Position numbers and translations under genes: made by a program. This document shows, in pieces, positions 1 through 7,642 of a DNA stretch of 11,068 nucleotides. The first letter of the stretch is position 1. Every line of letters begins with the position of its first letter. The stretch covers positions 1-11,068 of the forward strand of contig DPSB01000653.1 in assembly GCA_003537495.1 (NCBI GenBank), read 5' to 3'. The DNA is from Cytophagales bacterium. GTDB taxonomy: Bacteria; Bacteroidota; Bacteroidia; Cytophagales; Cyclobacteriaceae. The notes beneath the pieces were generated by a model. It was not told where the DNA came from. It saw only the letters and a list, made by a program, of their open reading frames with translations, and ran no database searches.

Positions 1-745
1 ACTTGGCATCGAAGGTATAAAACTCGTATTGTTTGTTGATGATGATTTCGCCTGGCAACGAGGCTTGTGCCGGTTCGTTTCCGAGAATGGCACATTCAAT
101 TTCTCTGCCGGCAATAAATTCTTCAAACAAAATGCTGTCATCATATCTGTAAGATTCCTTTACAGCAACTTCAAAATCAGCTTTGGATTTTACTTTTGAT
201 ACACCTACAGACGAACCGAGGTTTGACGACTTTACCATGAACGGCAAGCCGATCTCCTTCACTACTTCTTCAAACGAGTATTGCTTTGCATCGGAGTAAT
301 ACGAGTATAAAAAGCGATTTACCGGAAGCCCAGCTTCTTTTAGCAAACGTTTAGCTACGAGTTTGCTCATCGACATAGCCGAACCACTTACTCCGGTTCC
401 AATCATAGGTATATCCATGGCTTTGAGCAAACCCTGTATGCTGCCATCTTCACCATCGGTACCGTGCAGTACCGGAAAAACGAGATCAACGGAAAAACTT
501 TTTCCCGATGCGGTGGTAAAAACCGGTGCCCCGGGATTGAGGGCTAATGAAAGTGGTTCGCCTTGCTCTATTTCTTTGCTTACCGTTTCGGTTTTATACC
601 ACACTCCGCTTAGCGCGATACCGATGGGAATGGGTTCGAAACGATTTTTATCGATGTATTGAAAAATATTGCGGGCCGAATTGATCGAGACTCCGTGTTC
701 AACGGATCGACCTCCGTACAAGATTGCAATTCGTGTTTTAGTCAT
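1..745 (-). CDS. ddl: D-alanine--D-alanine ligase, 3' end outside window
   Basis: This cytoplasmic ATP-grasp enzyme joins two D-alanines, using ATP, to make the dipeptide used for peptidoglycan precursors. The start ATG (743-745, minus strand) opens MTKTRIAILYGGRSVEHGVS. That contains the family's N-terminal GGxSxEHxVS motif (residues 11-20). HGTDGEDGSIQGLL (94-107) is the second signature of D-Ala ligases, followed by MSKLVAKRLL (126-135). The ATP-grasp lysine and small loop are at VKSSNLGSSVGVSK (171-184), and FEEFIAGREIE (207-217) follows. 248 residues are visible. The family is usually about 310-360 long, so roughly 60-110 residues are missing, including the C-terminal metal-binding end. 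The extra segment around residues 45-85 resembles the longer DdlA-like forms. The gene is followed upstream by a 513-base gap and appears to be the first gene of its transcript. I see no defect in the visible part. Confidence 0.96.
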   Translation of the reverse strand, partial: MTKTRIAILYGGRSVEHGVSINSARNIFQYIDKNRFEPIPIGIALSGVWYKTETVSKEIEQGEPLSLALNPGAPVFTTASGKSFSVDLVFPVLHGTDGEDGSIQGLLKAMDIPMIGTGVSGSAMSMSKLVAKRLLKEAGLPVNRFLYSYYSDAKQYSFEEVVKEIGLPFMVKSSNLGSSVGVSKVKSKADFEVAVKESYRYDDSILFEEFIAGREIECAILGNEPAQASLPGEIIINKQYEFYTFDAK

Positions 746-916
746 GCCAAATTAAAACTCAAAGATGTTCAAATAACTTAAGGATGACAACCCTATTCGG
801 GCGAATGAAATTCAGGTTGCGAACCCACAAGGTCATTAATTTACTTGAAGGAAAGTGACTTTTGATCCGTGACAGCATCCCAAAATTTCGTTCCGTCCAT
901 TCCAACTTGATATGAT
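746..916. other. gene-free stretch upstream of ddl
   Basis: This is the 5' region of ddl plus adjoining DNA. I see no convincing gene. A weak nested inverted repeat lies at 788-819: outer arms CAACC (788-792) and GGTTG (815-819), with an inner ATTCG-GG-CGAAT hairpin at 795-806. It has no T-run on either strand, so I do not call it a terminator. No TAnnTTTG element with a correctly spaced -33 box was found upstream of ddl. Confidence 0.4.
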
Positions 917-1210
917 AGGAGGCTCCGCTGGAGCCTGTGTCGAATAATTCAAATAGTATTTTAACAAATTGGCATTTATAGCAATCATAATTACTCTAAA
1001 CAAAACAGTGACTGTATTTCGGCTTTCAGGCATCATTTTGCTTCGGAGGAGCAACCTGTTTGTAGGGATGATAGCATATACAATTCTGGCTACTTAGGAG
1101 CCACCTGAAATTCCGTTTTGGTAATGTTGCCATAATGATTAGGAGGCTCCGCTGGAGCCAAATTATTCAAACTGAATTGAATCCTACAATCAGGTTGCTC
1201 CTTCGGAGCA
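917..1210. repeat. cluster of five 19-nt REP-like hairpin repeats
   Basis: Five copies of a 19-nt unit with consensus AGGWKGCTCCNNNGGAGCM lie in a 294-base intergenic stretch. Plus-strand copies are at 917-935, 1141-1159 and 1192-1210; minus-strand copies are at 1039-1057 and 1088-1106. Copies 917-935 and 1141-1159 are identical (AGGAGGCTCCGCTGGAGCC) and also share TGAT just upstream, with a one-base shift. Each unit is a 6-bp stem with a 3-nt loop, preceded by AGGA or AGGT. The two minus-strand copies have one imperfect stem position each. A short conserved tetranucleotide 5' of a small hairpin is the layout of REP sequences processed by IS200-like REP transposases (RAYTs), which is why I use that comparison. 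No transposase gene is present in the window. No copy has a following T-run, so intrinsic terminator function is unlikely. Confidence 0.75.
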
Positions 1211-1258
1211 GGAATGTAAGATCTTCTATCAGGAGTCTTTTTATAGGTCAGGGTGATG

Positions 1259-4252
1259 TTACCGCGTTAACCATACCCGTTCGGCTCCGGCCACATTTCC
1301 GGCCTGCACCTGAACAATGTAAATGCCTGCACCTTGCGCCACTGTAATCTCATAAGTCTGATTCAGTACATCCATAAGTTGATTGGAAAGCACCAGTTGT
1401 CCCACCGAATTATAAATGCGCAACACGGCATTTGATTTTTCTTCCAGATTAAACGTTACAAAGACTTCCGAGCCCGCACCATACACCTTAACCTTATCTT
1501 CTATCTGCACTGGAAACATGTTATCGCTGATAAAAAATTCGATGTTGTCGATAAACAAGTTATTTCCGTTATCGGCTGTAGCCACAAACGCCAGCCGGGC
1601 TTGCGCATTACCGGTAAGAGAGTTGAGATTAACTGACTCACGATTCCAGTCTCCGTTTTCTGCTGGCACCCAGTTGGTAAATGAAGTTGTACTGGAAAGC
1701 GATTCGCCTGCCTGATCGTAAAGCACAACCGGATAAGTTTGTCCGCAGTCGGTGGAGGCCAACACGCGAAGGCGTTCATTGCCGTTACTTTGGGTGGCAT
1801 AGCTTACATCAAAAAATACACTGGCTTTATTGGTGCGCGATAAATCCAGAACTGGTGTTGCTAACCAGGTTTCTTCACCGCGATTTGGATTGCTGAATGC
1901 CTGAAAGCCTAACGAACTTTTTTTGTTGGTAGTGAGTGAACTCCAAACATCGGCATTGCCCTGACTGATAATCGACCAATCATCAAATGCAGTATCAAAA
2001 TTTTCGCGAAGTGGAATAGTTTGCTGTGCAGTATTAAGCACACGTGTTACAGCTACAGTGTTGTTATCTGGATTCGAGTCAAACAAACCGTTGGGTTCGC
2101 TAATGGTAAACGACACTGTATTTTGTCCTGATACAAAAGGCAATGCGTTGAGGGTAAAAGATTCTTCACTTCCGGCATTAATTCCGCCAGCACTTGTTAA
2201 AGTTTGTATCGCACGAACCTGTCCGTTTAAGGTTGGCTGAACTTTAAATGAGTTGATGGTTTCGGAACCCATATTTTTTACGCGAATAATTGGTGCGGGT
2301 TGCTCTACACATGTTACCGGTCCCGGACTTTCAACGGTAAGCAAAGCAAGATCAAGCGAATTATCGGTGGAGATCACCACATTATCGAGATATACATTGT
2401 TGCCATAGGCGTTGGTAACTTCAAATGCGACCTGGATTTTGTTGCCAATAAAATTCTGAAGCGAGATAACTGAATTTTGCCAATGCGAAGATGAAGATGG
2501 TACAAACGAAGATGTGGTGGAGGGCGCAGTAGCCAATGCACTTCCCTCCAGATTTAAAACTTCAGTAAACGTGTTGCTGAAATCGCACGCAGTTGAAACC
2601 AGTACCCGCAGCCGCTCCGGATAAGATGAGTTGAATAACGCATAAGCGCGATCGAATCTAAGAAAAGCAGTAGTGGCTGTTGTTAAATCCAGCACGGGCG
2701 TAATCAACCGATCAATGGCTCCTTCGTTTTCATAATCGTAACAGTTTACATACATCGCATTACCATTGGTGCTGGTATTGCGCAAGCTCCATTGAATGCC
2801 GGCATCCGGATTGTAAATACTCCAGGTTATAGGAATACTGTTAAATACTTCTGATACCGGCAGCGATGTGCTGGCAGGCACCGATGTAGATATGGTGAGC
2901 AAACTGTTTTGCGGCCGTTGGTCAGCTACACCGTTTACCAGTAACACTTCAAACTCGTAATTAACGGTTCCTGAATTTTGCGTTACCGGATTAAACGAGA
3001 ATGCAGTTATAGCAAGGTTGGCCAGGTTGGGCGCAAAATCTTTTGTTTCAATAACAGCACCATTGATTTTAAATTGAACTCTGGCGGTGTTTGCTGTTGC
3101 AGTGCCGATATTCTGTACAGAAATGATGGGCGTAAATGTTCCCCCACAAATAGTTGCGGTAGGCGAATTAATCAGCGTAAGCGCAAGGTCGTTGGCTAAC
3201 GGTGGTGGATCGTTTGCGCCATTTGAATTGAGTAAACTAAATCTGCGCGGACTGTTTTCCAACACTACCGTCATACGGGCAACCTGGCCTTGTGTATAGA
3301 GGTTCATGCAGGCATCATTAGTGTAGTCCATGTAGTTCATGTACATGTCATTGCTGCTACAAGTGGTGCGGGTATCAGATGGACATTGGCCAACATAATT
3401 TCCACCTTGATTGGGTGTATCATCTACATGATCGGTTCCGCTACAGGCCGAGCCATCATCGCCCCAAATGTGTTTTAAGCCAAAGTAGTGACCTACTTCG
3501 TGCGTGCAGGTGCGGCCGCGGTTGTATTTTGTATCGAGGTTAAATGTGCCAATACCTTCAAAGTTTGAACCGAATACTGTATAGTCAATCACCACACCAT
3601 CGGTCAATCTATCGTTCGGAGAATCTTCCAATCCCGGTAAGGAAGAAACTGGAAACTGTGCAAAGCCAAGATAAGATGGAATATTAATTACCCAGATGTT
3701 GAGGTAATCTTCGGCTGGCCAATAGCTCAAGGCTTTAAAGGTAGCATTGTCGTTAATAGTCCAAACGGTTTTAGTTCCCTGAACGCGATTAATACCATTG
3801 GTGGGTGCGCCAAACGGATCTTGTTTTGCCAATACAAATTCAATATCAAAGCTGCCGGCTACACCAACAAACTCGGCCGGAGTATTGCCAGCATCAACAT
3901 TCAGGCGCTGAAAGTCTTTGTTCATTGCATTGATCTGCGAAAGAATCTGGTTGTTGGAAATGTTGGTTCCCGTTCCTATGGTTTCACCATTATGAATAAC
4001 ATGTACTACCACCGGGATGGTGTAAACGGATTGTGTTCCTTCTGTACGTTGATTACCGAATCGTTTGGTTTCGAGTTTTTGTTGGATCCAGTTTTCAAAC
4101 TGCAGATTGCGCTCGCGATTGGGATTTAGTTGTAGCTGAAGTGTTTCGTACTTGGTGGTGCCGCATCGCTCCAGCATAGGAGTGCGGGCCGTTTGAGCTG
4201 TACCGGCAAGGGAGGCCAGAACGAAAAAAAGAAAGAGGCCTTTCGTAAACAT
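1259..4252 (-). CDS. secreted M43-family zinc metalloprotease with T9SS sorting domain
   Basis: A predicted secreted endopeptidase of the M43 (cytophagalysin/pappalysin) family, 997 residues. The N-terminus is a signal peptide: K4, then the hydrophobic GLFLFFVLASLAG, with probable cleavage after the AQTA region. The catalytic domain spans roughly 75-340, with HEVGHYFGLKH (251-261) supplying three zinc histidines and the catalytic E252, followed by IWGDD. The Met-turn is at MNYMDY (305-310), and cysteines at 269, 290, 298 and 315 may form disulfides. After it come two copies of a ~280-residue module: CARDB-like (about 354-455 and 633-738) then jelly-roll or adhesin-like (about 460-630 and 745-910). 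The last ~80 residues, with SNAVLRIYNSVGQLV and GIYIVQVQAG, are a type A T9SS C-terminal domain, so export through the outer membrane is expected. The substrate is unknown. It lies 61 bases downstream of the nfu gene on the same strand, with no clear functional link. Confidence 0.93.
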   Translation of the reverse strand: MFTKGLFLFFVLASLAGTAQTARTPMLERCGTTKYETLQLQLNPNRERNLQFENWIQQKLETKRFGNQRTEGTQSVYTIPVVVHVIHNGETIGTGTNISNNQILSQINAMNKDFQRLNVDAGNTPAEFVGVAGSFDIEFVLAKQDPFGAPTNGINRVQGTKTVWTINDNATFKALSYWPAEDYLNIWVINIPSYLGFAQFPVSSLPGLEDSPNDRLTDGVVIDYTVFGSNFEGIGTFNLDTKYNRGRTCTHEVGHYFGLKHIWGDDGSACSGTDHVDDTPNQGGNYVGQCPSDTRTTCSSNDMYMNYMDYTNDACMNLYTQGQVARMTVVLENSPRRFSLLNSNGANDPPPLANDLALTLINSPTATICGGTFTPIISVQNIGTATANTARVQFKINGAVIETKDFAPNLANLAITAFSFNPVTQNSGTVNYEFEVLLVNGVADQRPQNSLLTISTSVPASTSLPVSEVFNSIPITWSIYNPDAGIQWSLRNTSTNGNAMYVNCYDYENEGAIDRLITPVLDLTTATTAFLRFDRAYALFNSSYPERLRVLVSTACDFSNTFTEVLNLEGSALATAPSTTSSFVPSSSSHWQNSVISLQNFIGNKIQVAFEVTNAYGNNVYLDNVVISTDNSLDLALLTVESPGPVTCVEQPAPIIRVKNMGSETINSFKVQPTLNGQVRAIQTLTSAGGINAGSEESFTLNALPFVSGQNTVSFTISEPNGLFDSNPDNNTVAVTRVLNTAQQTIPLRENFDTAFDDWSIISQGNADVWSSLTTNKKSSLGFQAFSNPNRGEETWLATPVLDLSRTNKASVFFDVSYATQSNGNERLRVLASTDCGQTYPVVLYDQAGESLSSTTSFTNWVPAENGDWNRESVNLNSLTGNAQARLAFVATADNGNNLFIDNIEFFISDNMFPVQIEDKVKVYGAGSEVFVTFNLEEKSNAVLRIYNSVGQLVLSNQLMDVLNQTYEITVAQGAGIYIVQVQAGNVAGAERVWLTR

Positions 4253-4313
4253 TACCTTACCATTAGAAATTGTTCAACATTAATGTCAGGCAACAACCAA
4301 TGAGTAACCCGGC

Positions 4314-4565
4314 TCATCCCGTGGTGAGGTTAACAACCTCAATATTTTTTATTTCAGGTACTGCGCGCTTAATAGCTTCTTCTACACCGGCTTTAAACGT
4401 CATGGTACTCATGGGGCAGTTGCCACACGCTCCAACGAATTCCAGTTTCAGATTATTATCAGCATTCAAATCCAATACACGCACGTTGCCGCCATCGGCC
4501 TCTAAATACGGGCGAATGCTGTCTAATGCAGATTCAACTCGGTTGGTAATTTCTTCTTTGGTCAC
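4314..4565 (-). CDS. NifU C-terminal-domain Fe-S scaffold protein
   Basis: An 83-residue protein that is a stand-alone NFU (NifU C-terminal) domain, predicted to hold a transient Fe-S cluster in the cytoplasm and pass it to target proteins. The signature is ESALDSIRPYLEADGGNVRV (11-30), typical of the domain's first helix and strand, followed by VGACGNCPMSTMT (44-56). C47 and C50 in this CxxC motif are the cluster ligands; in this family a dimer shares the cluster. The start is GTG (4563-4565, minus strand), giving MTKEEI. I chose it because no ATG lies upstream in frame after the preceding gene's stop. The mrp stop is 20 bases upstream on the same strand, so the two are probably co-transcribed. 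No clear Shine-Dalgarno sequence is visible. Confidence 0.93.
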   Translation of the reverse strand: MTKEEITNRVESALDSIRPYLEADGGNVRVLDLNADNNLKLEFVGACGNCPMSTMTFKAGVEEAIKRAVPEIKNIEVVNLTTG

Positions 4566-4585
4566 GCGCTTTAAATGGTTGAAGG

Positions 4586-5680
4586 TTAAACAGTAAGCTC
4601 AACTCGTTTGGTTTCGGCAAAGGTAGCATTTCTTATGGCAACCTGTCGCGCTACATTTTCGGCTATGGTTTTAAAAACTTCGGCCATTACACCTTCTTTC
4701 ATTACGGCTGGCAGGCCGCTGTCACCGCTTTCGCGGATACTTTGCACCAACGGCACCTGGCCCAGCATAGGCACGTTGAATTTATCCGCCAGATTTTTTC
4801 CACCATCCTTACCAAAGATATAGTATTTGTTATCGGGCAACTCTTCGGGCGTGAAGTAGGCCATGTTTTCTACAATGCCCAACACGGGTACGTTGATCTG
4901 TGGCTGTTTGAACATGGCTACACCTTTTGTTGCATCGGCCAAGGCAACTTTTTGTGGCGTAGTTACAATAACAGCTCCGGTAACGGGTACCGATTGCACT
5001 AAAGTTAAATGGATGTCGCTGGTGCCTGGAGGTAAATCAATCAACAGATAATCCAGTTCGCCCCAGATCACATCGCTAATAAATTGTTTCAGAGCAGCCG
5101 AAGCCATCGGTCCACGCCATACAATGGCACTATCTGCAGGAGTAAGAAACCCTATCGAAACCAACTTTACTCCGTATTGTTCCAACGGCAAAATGTAATT
5201 TTTGCCATCAATTACTTTTACTTCGGGTTGCTCACGCTCGCAATTAAACATTACCGGCATAGAGGGGCCAAAAATATCAGCATCAATTAAACCTACACGG
5301 GCACCTGCTTGTGCCAATGCCACCGCCAGATTACTAGTAACAGTTGATTTACCTACACCACCTTTGCCTGAAGCGATGGCTATAATATTTTTTACTTTGG
5401 GAAGGGTAGGCGTATTGCCCCGACCAGAGGTTACGGAAGATGTCATATTGATAGTCAATTCCGCATCTTCACCAATCACAGCCCGAACCGCTTCTTCACA
5501 ATCTTGCCGGATTTTTTCCTTTAACGGACAAGCCGGAGTGGTTAGCACCACAGTAAATTCAACAGAACTATCCTTTACGATAACATCCTTCACCATGCCC
5601 AGAGTAACCAGGTCTTTTTTCAGGTCGGGATCATTAACCGTACCTAGCGCTTTTAAAATATCTTCTGTAGTAACCTTCAT
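4586..5680 (-). CDS. mrp: Mrp/ApbC/NBP35-family P-loop ATPase, Fe-S carrier
   Basis: A 364-residue cytoplasmic ATPase for Fe-S cluster assembly or delivery. Residues 1-85 form a MIP18 (DUF59) domain with TTPACPLKEKI (47-57; conserved C51). The ATPase domain follows: deviant Walker A GKGGVGKST (105-113), DADIFGPSMP (133-142) and Walker B-like YLLIDLPPGTSD (211-222). Family members usually carry a C-terminal CxxC after the ENM motif that binds a shared [4Fe-4S] cluster. Here ENMAYF (271-276) is followed by TPEELPDNKYYIFG, and there is no cysteine anywhere after C147. I recall the same variant in other Bacteroidetes Mrp proteins, so it is likely a lineage trait rather than damage, though this is from memory. 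The gene leads the mrp-nfu pair and is divergent from cysH, whose product needs a [4Fe-4S] cluster. Confidence 0.93.
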   Translation of the reverse strand: MKVTTEDILKALGTVNDPDLKKDLVTLGMVKDVIVKDSSVEFTVVLTTPACPLKEKIRQDCEEAVRAVIGEDAELTINMTSSVTSGRGNTPTLPKVKNIIAIASGKGGVGKSTVTSNLAVALAQAGARVGLIDADIFGPSMPVMFNCEREQPEVKVIDGKNYILPLEQYGVKLVSIGFLTPADSAIVWRGPMASAALKQFISDVIWGELDYLLIDLPPGTSDIHLTLVQSVPVTGAVIVTTPQKVALADATKGVAMFKQPQINVPVLGIVENMAYFTPEELPDNKYYIFGKDGGKNLADKFNVPMLGQVPLVQSIRESGDSGLPAVMKEGVMAEVFKTIAENVARQVAIRNATFAETKRVELTV

Positions 5681-5707
5681 TCTAAATCGGTTTCGATGAA
5701 AACAACT

Positions 5708-5809
5708 TTAGCCAACCAACAGTTCGGTAGCCTGTTTAATTTGCCTTAAAATCTCAAAATTACTGATGCCGCTAACGCTTTCATAACGATTTTCAAAAAA
5801 TGCCCCGCC
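5708..5809 (-). other. short coding-like open frame without start, upstream of mrp
   Basis: On the minus strand, a frame with no usual start codon stays open for 33 codons between TAA (5810-5812) and TAA (5708-5710). Its translation contains FFENRYESVSGISNFEILRQ followed by IKQATELLVG, which reads like the C-terminal end of a protein rather than random sequence. It could be the remnant of a gene lost upstream of mrp, or chance. I do not recognise the family. The predicted mrp -7 element lies inside it, so if it once coded, that role is probably gone. Confidence 0.15.
5755..5762 (-). promoter_or_regulatory. candidate -7 element for mrp-nfu
   Basis: On the minus strand this reads TAATTTTG, an exact match to the Bacteroidetes -7 consensus TAnnTTTG, about 75 bases before the mrp start. 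The expected -33 TTG is not matched; the closest is TTA at a 21-nt spacing. Such 8-mers with four free choices occur by chance, so this is only a candidate. Confidence 0.3.
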
Positions 5810-5847
5810 TTAATTCCGTAAGTCTATCTGCAAAGTAGTTTAGTGGT

Positions 5848-5855
5848 TATATTTG
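5848..5855 (+). promoter_or_regulatory. candidate -7 element for the cysH operon
   Basis: This reads TATATTTG, an exact match to the Bacteroidetes -7 consensus TAnnTTTG, 33 bases before the cysH ATG. A partial -33 box, TCTG (5827-5830), lies 17 nt upstream, at the short end of the accepted spacing. The predicted transcript would have a leader of roughly 25-30 nt. No riboswitch or other structured leader fits in that length. Confidence 0.4.
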
Positions 5856-5888
5856 CGGTTCTGAAAAGCTTAAACAGAACTTTTTCGT

Positions 5889-6596
5889 ATGGATGTGCAG
5901 CGTGCCGTTAACCACCTGAATAGTTTGAACGCAACCGAAGGCTTGGGCTGGGTAAGTTCCAACTTTAAGCAGGTGCGATTCGCTACTTCGCTGGGCGAAG
6001 AAGATCAGGCCATTACACACCTCATTGCCCGCAATAATTTTCCGGTTACTGTTTTTACATTGGATACCGGGCGCCTGTTTCAGGAAACATACGATCTGAT
6101 CCAGCTTACCCGATCGCATTATAAAATTCCTTTACAAGTTTTCTTTCCGGATAACGAACAAGTGGAGGCGTATGTCAATCAACATGGTATCAATGGATTT
6201 TATGATTCGGTGGATAACCGGAAACAATGCTGCCACATCCGTAAAGTAGTTCCGCTAAAACGAGCCTTGAATGGTGCTGAAGTTTGGATTACAGGGTTGC
6301 GCCAATCGCAATCGGCCAACCGTGGTACTATGCAGCGGGCTGTTTGGGATGAAGAATATAAATTGATTAAGTACAACCCGATTTTTGATTGGAGCGATGA
6401 TCAACTGCATGAATTTATTGGTGCTAATAAGATTCCGGTAAACACATTGCACAAGAAAGGATTTCCAAGTATTGGCTGTGCACCGTGTACCCGTGCAGTA
6501 ATGCCGGGTGAAGATGCGCGTGCCGGTCGCTGGTGGTGGGAGAGTTCAGCCAAAGAATGTGGACTACACGCCACTGTTATAAAACAAAACGCATGA
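5889..6596 (+). CDS. cysH: phosphoadenylyl/adenylyl-sulfate reductase, APS-reductase type
   Basis: A 235-residue thioredoxin-dependent reductase converting adenylyl sulfate (APS) to sulfite and AMP in assimilatory sulfate reduction. It has the PP-loop-type nucleotide motif SLGEEDQ (34-40), TLDTGRLFQET (57-67), then CC at 114-115 (RKQCCHIRK), ITGLRQSQSANR (134-145) and CAPC at 197-200. The CC plus CxxC set binds a [4Fe-4S] cluster and is the accepted mark of enzymes that use APS rather than PAPS. The catalytic cysteine is C224 in KECGLH near the C-terminus. The length matches the family (about 230-250). The ATG at 5889 is well placed behind the predicted -7 element; no strong Shine-Dalgarno is visible. 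The stop overlaps the cysD start (ATGA), so translation is probably coupled. The neighbouring divergent Fe-S genes could serve its cluster, which is an inference. Confidence 0.95.
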   Translation: MDVQRAVNHLNSLNATEGLGWVSSNFKQVRFATSLGEEDQAITHLIARNNFPVTVFTLDTGRLFQETYDLIQLTRSHYKIPLQVFFPDNEQVEAYVNQHGINGFYDSVDNRKQCCHIRKVVPLKRALNGAEVWITGLRQSQSANRGTMQRAVWDEEYKLIKYNPIFDWSDDQLHEFIGANKIPVNTLHKKGFPSIGCAPCTRAVMPGEDARAGRWWWESSAKECGLHATVIKQNA

Positions 6597-7501
6597 AGAA
6601 AGATTATCTGAAAGAATTTCCGCGCGAATTGGAAGATGAGGCAATTTACATCATTCGCGAAGCTGCGGCCCAGTTCGAACGACCTGCAATTTTATTCAGC
6701 GGTGGAAAGGATTCAATTACGTTAGTACGTCTGGCTCAAAAAGCATTTTATCCCGGTAAGGTTCCGTTTCCATTGGTGCACATTGATACCGGGCATAACT
6801 TTCCGGAGACGATTACTTTTCGTGATAAGCTGGTTGCCGAAACCGGACTTGAGCTGATTGTAGGTTTAGTGCAGGATGATATTGATGCAAAACGTGTTGT
6901 GGAAGAAAGCGGAAAGTTTGCCAGTCGCAATATTTTGCAAACCACCACACTCCTAAGAACTATTGAAGCTTACAAATTAGATGCCTGCATGGGCGGTGCC
7001 AGGCGCGATGAGGAAAAGGCTCGTGCCAAAGAAAGAGTATTTTCTGTGCGTGATGATTTCGGGCAGTGGGATGCCAAGAATCAACGACCGGAGTTGTTCG
7101 ATTACCTGAATGGTCGCATTCGCCCCGGAGAAAACGTGCGCGTGTTTCCCATCAGCAATTGGACAGAGTTGGATGTGTGGAATTACATCCGCAAAGAGAA
7201 ATTAGAGATTCCTTCTATTTATTATTCGCATGACAGGCCGGTGATTGAACGCAATGGCGTGTTGTGGCCGTATTCGGATTTTATTTTTAAAGATGCCGAT
7301 GAAGTTATTCAAACCAAGACCGTTCGCTTTAGAACCGTGGGTGATATGAGTTGTACGGCTGCGTTGGCATCAACAGCGGATACGATTGAACAAATTATTG
7401 AAGAAGTAATTGGTACTTCTGTATCGGAGCGGGGAAGCAGATTGGACGATCAGCGCAGTGAGGCTGCGATGGAAGCGCGTAAGGCAGTTGGGTATTTTTA
7501 A
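6593..7501 (+). CDS. cysD: sulfate adenylyltransferase subunit 2 (ATP sulfurylase small subunit)
   Basis: The catalytic subunit of ATP sulfurylase, which with the GTPase CysN makes APS from sulfate and ATP in the cytoplasm. The start at 6593 overlaps the cysH stop by ATGA and gives 302 residues, the same length as E. coli CysD. A longer frame from an ATG at 6533 would add 20 residues lying wholly within cysH and is unlikely. Motifs: PP-loop SGGKDS (36-41), HIDTGHNFPET (63-73), GGARRDEEKARAKERVFS (134-151), WTELDVWNYI (190-199) and RFRTVGDMSCT (245-255). These appear intact in order, with no sign of decay. A 212-base gap, unusual for this gene pair, separates it from cysN. Confidence 0.97.
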   Translation: MKKDYLKEFPRELEDEAIYIIREAAAQFERPAILFSGGKDSITLVRLAQKAFYPGKVPFPLVHIDTGHNFPETITFRDKLVAETGLELIVGLVQDDIDAKRVVEESGKFASRNILQTTTLLRTIEAYKLDACMGGARRDEEKARAKERVFSVRDDFGQWDAKNQRPELFDYLNGRIRPGENVRVFPISNWTELDVWNYIRKEKLEIPSIYYSHDRPVIERNGVLWPYSDFIFKDADEVIQTKTVRFRTVGDMSCTAALASTADTIEQIIEEVIGTSVSERGSRLDDQRSEAAMEARKAVGYF

Positions 7502-7516
7502 CTATGATAAGTAGTT

Positions 7517-7642
7517 ATGAAATATCTGAACCTCTATGCTTTGCTACTTTACCAACTACTGATTAATATGATTGACATGATTGTGATGCCTTATAGTTCT
7601 TTCGATGAAAGTGGGTATAATTTATCAGGAGAATCACACTAG
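7517..7642 (+). CDS. possible small ORF of 41 codons between cysD and cysN
   Basis: ATG at 7517 opens a frame ending in TAG at 7640-7642. The product begins MKYLNLYALLLYQLLINMID, a lysine followed by a hydrophobic stretch of roughly 25 residues, and ends with a polar tail (SSFDESGYNLSGESH). That composition would fit a small single-span membrane peptide or a short signal-like peptide. No good Shine-Dalgarno precedes it, and I recognise no family. An AT-rich spacer can give such a frame by chance, so I list it as possible only. It occupies most of the 212-base cysD-cysN spacer; the rest (7643-7713) shows nothing identifiable. Confidence 0.2.
   Translation: MKYLNLYALLLYQLLINMIDMIVMPYSSFDESGYNLSGESH

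Noticed and set aside
836..1054. Minus-strand frame of 72 codons in the gene-free stretch
   Set aside because: It runs through the hairpin repeats, has no recognisable motif or ribosome site, and its composition is not protein-like over most of its length.
1196..1210. Repeat hairpin as an intrinsic terminator for the protease gene
   Set aside because: On the minus strand no run of T follows the stem, so rho-independent termination is not supported.
1135..1347. Plus-strand frame of 70 codons starting beside a hairpin repeat
   Set aside because: It overlaps a repeat copy and the end of the metalloprotease gene on the opposite strand, and its arginine-rich composition looks like an out-of-frame read.
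4277..4286. Palindrome ACATTAATGT between nfu and the protease gene
   Set aside because: It is short and AT-rich with no known operator match, so it is probably chance; it has no T-run for a terminator.
6533..6592. A 20-residue N-terminal extension of CysD
   Set aside because: It lies wholly within cysH, and the ATGA start at 6593 gives exactly the usual CysD length.
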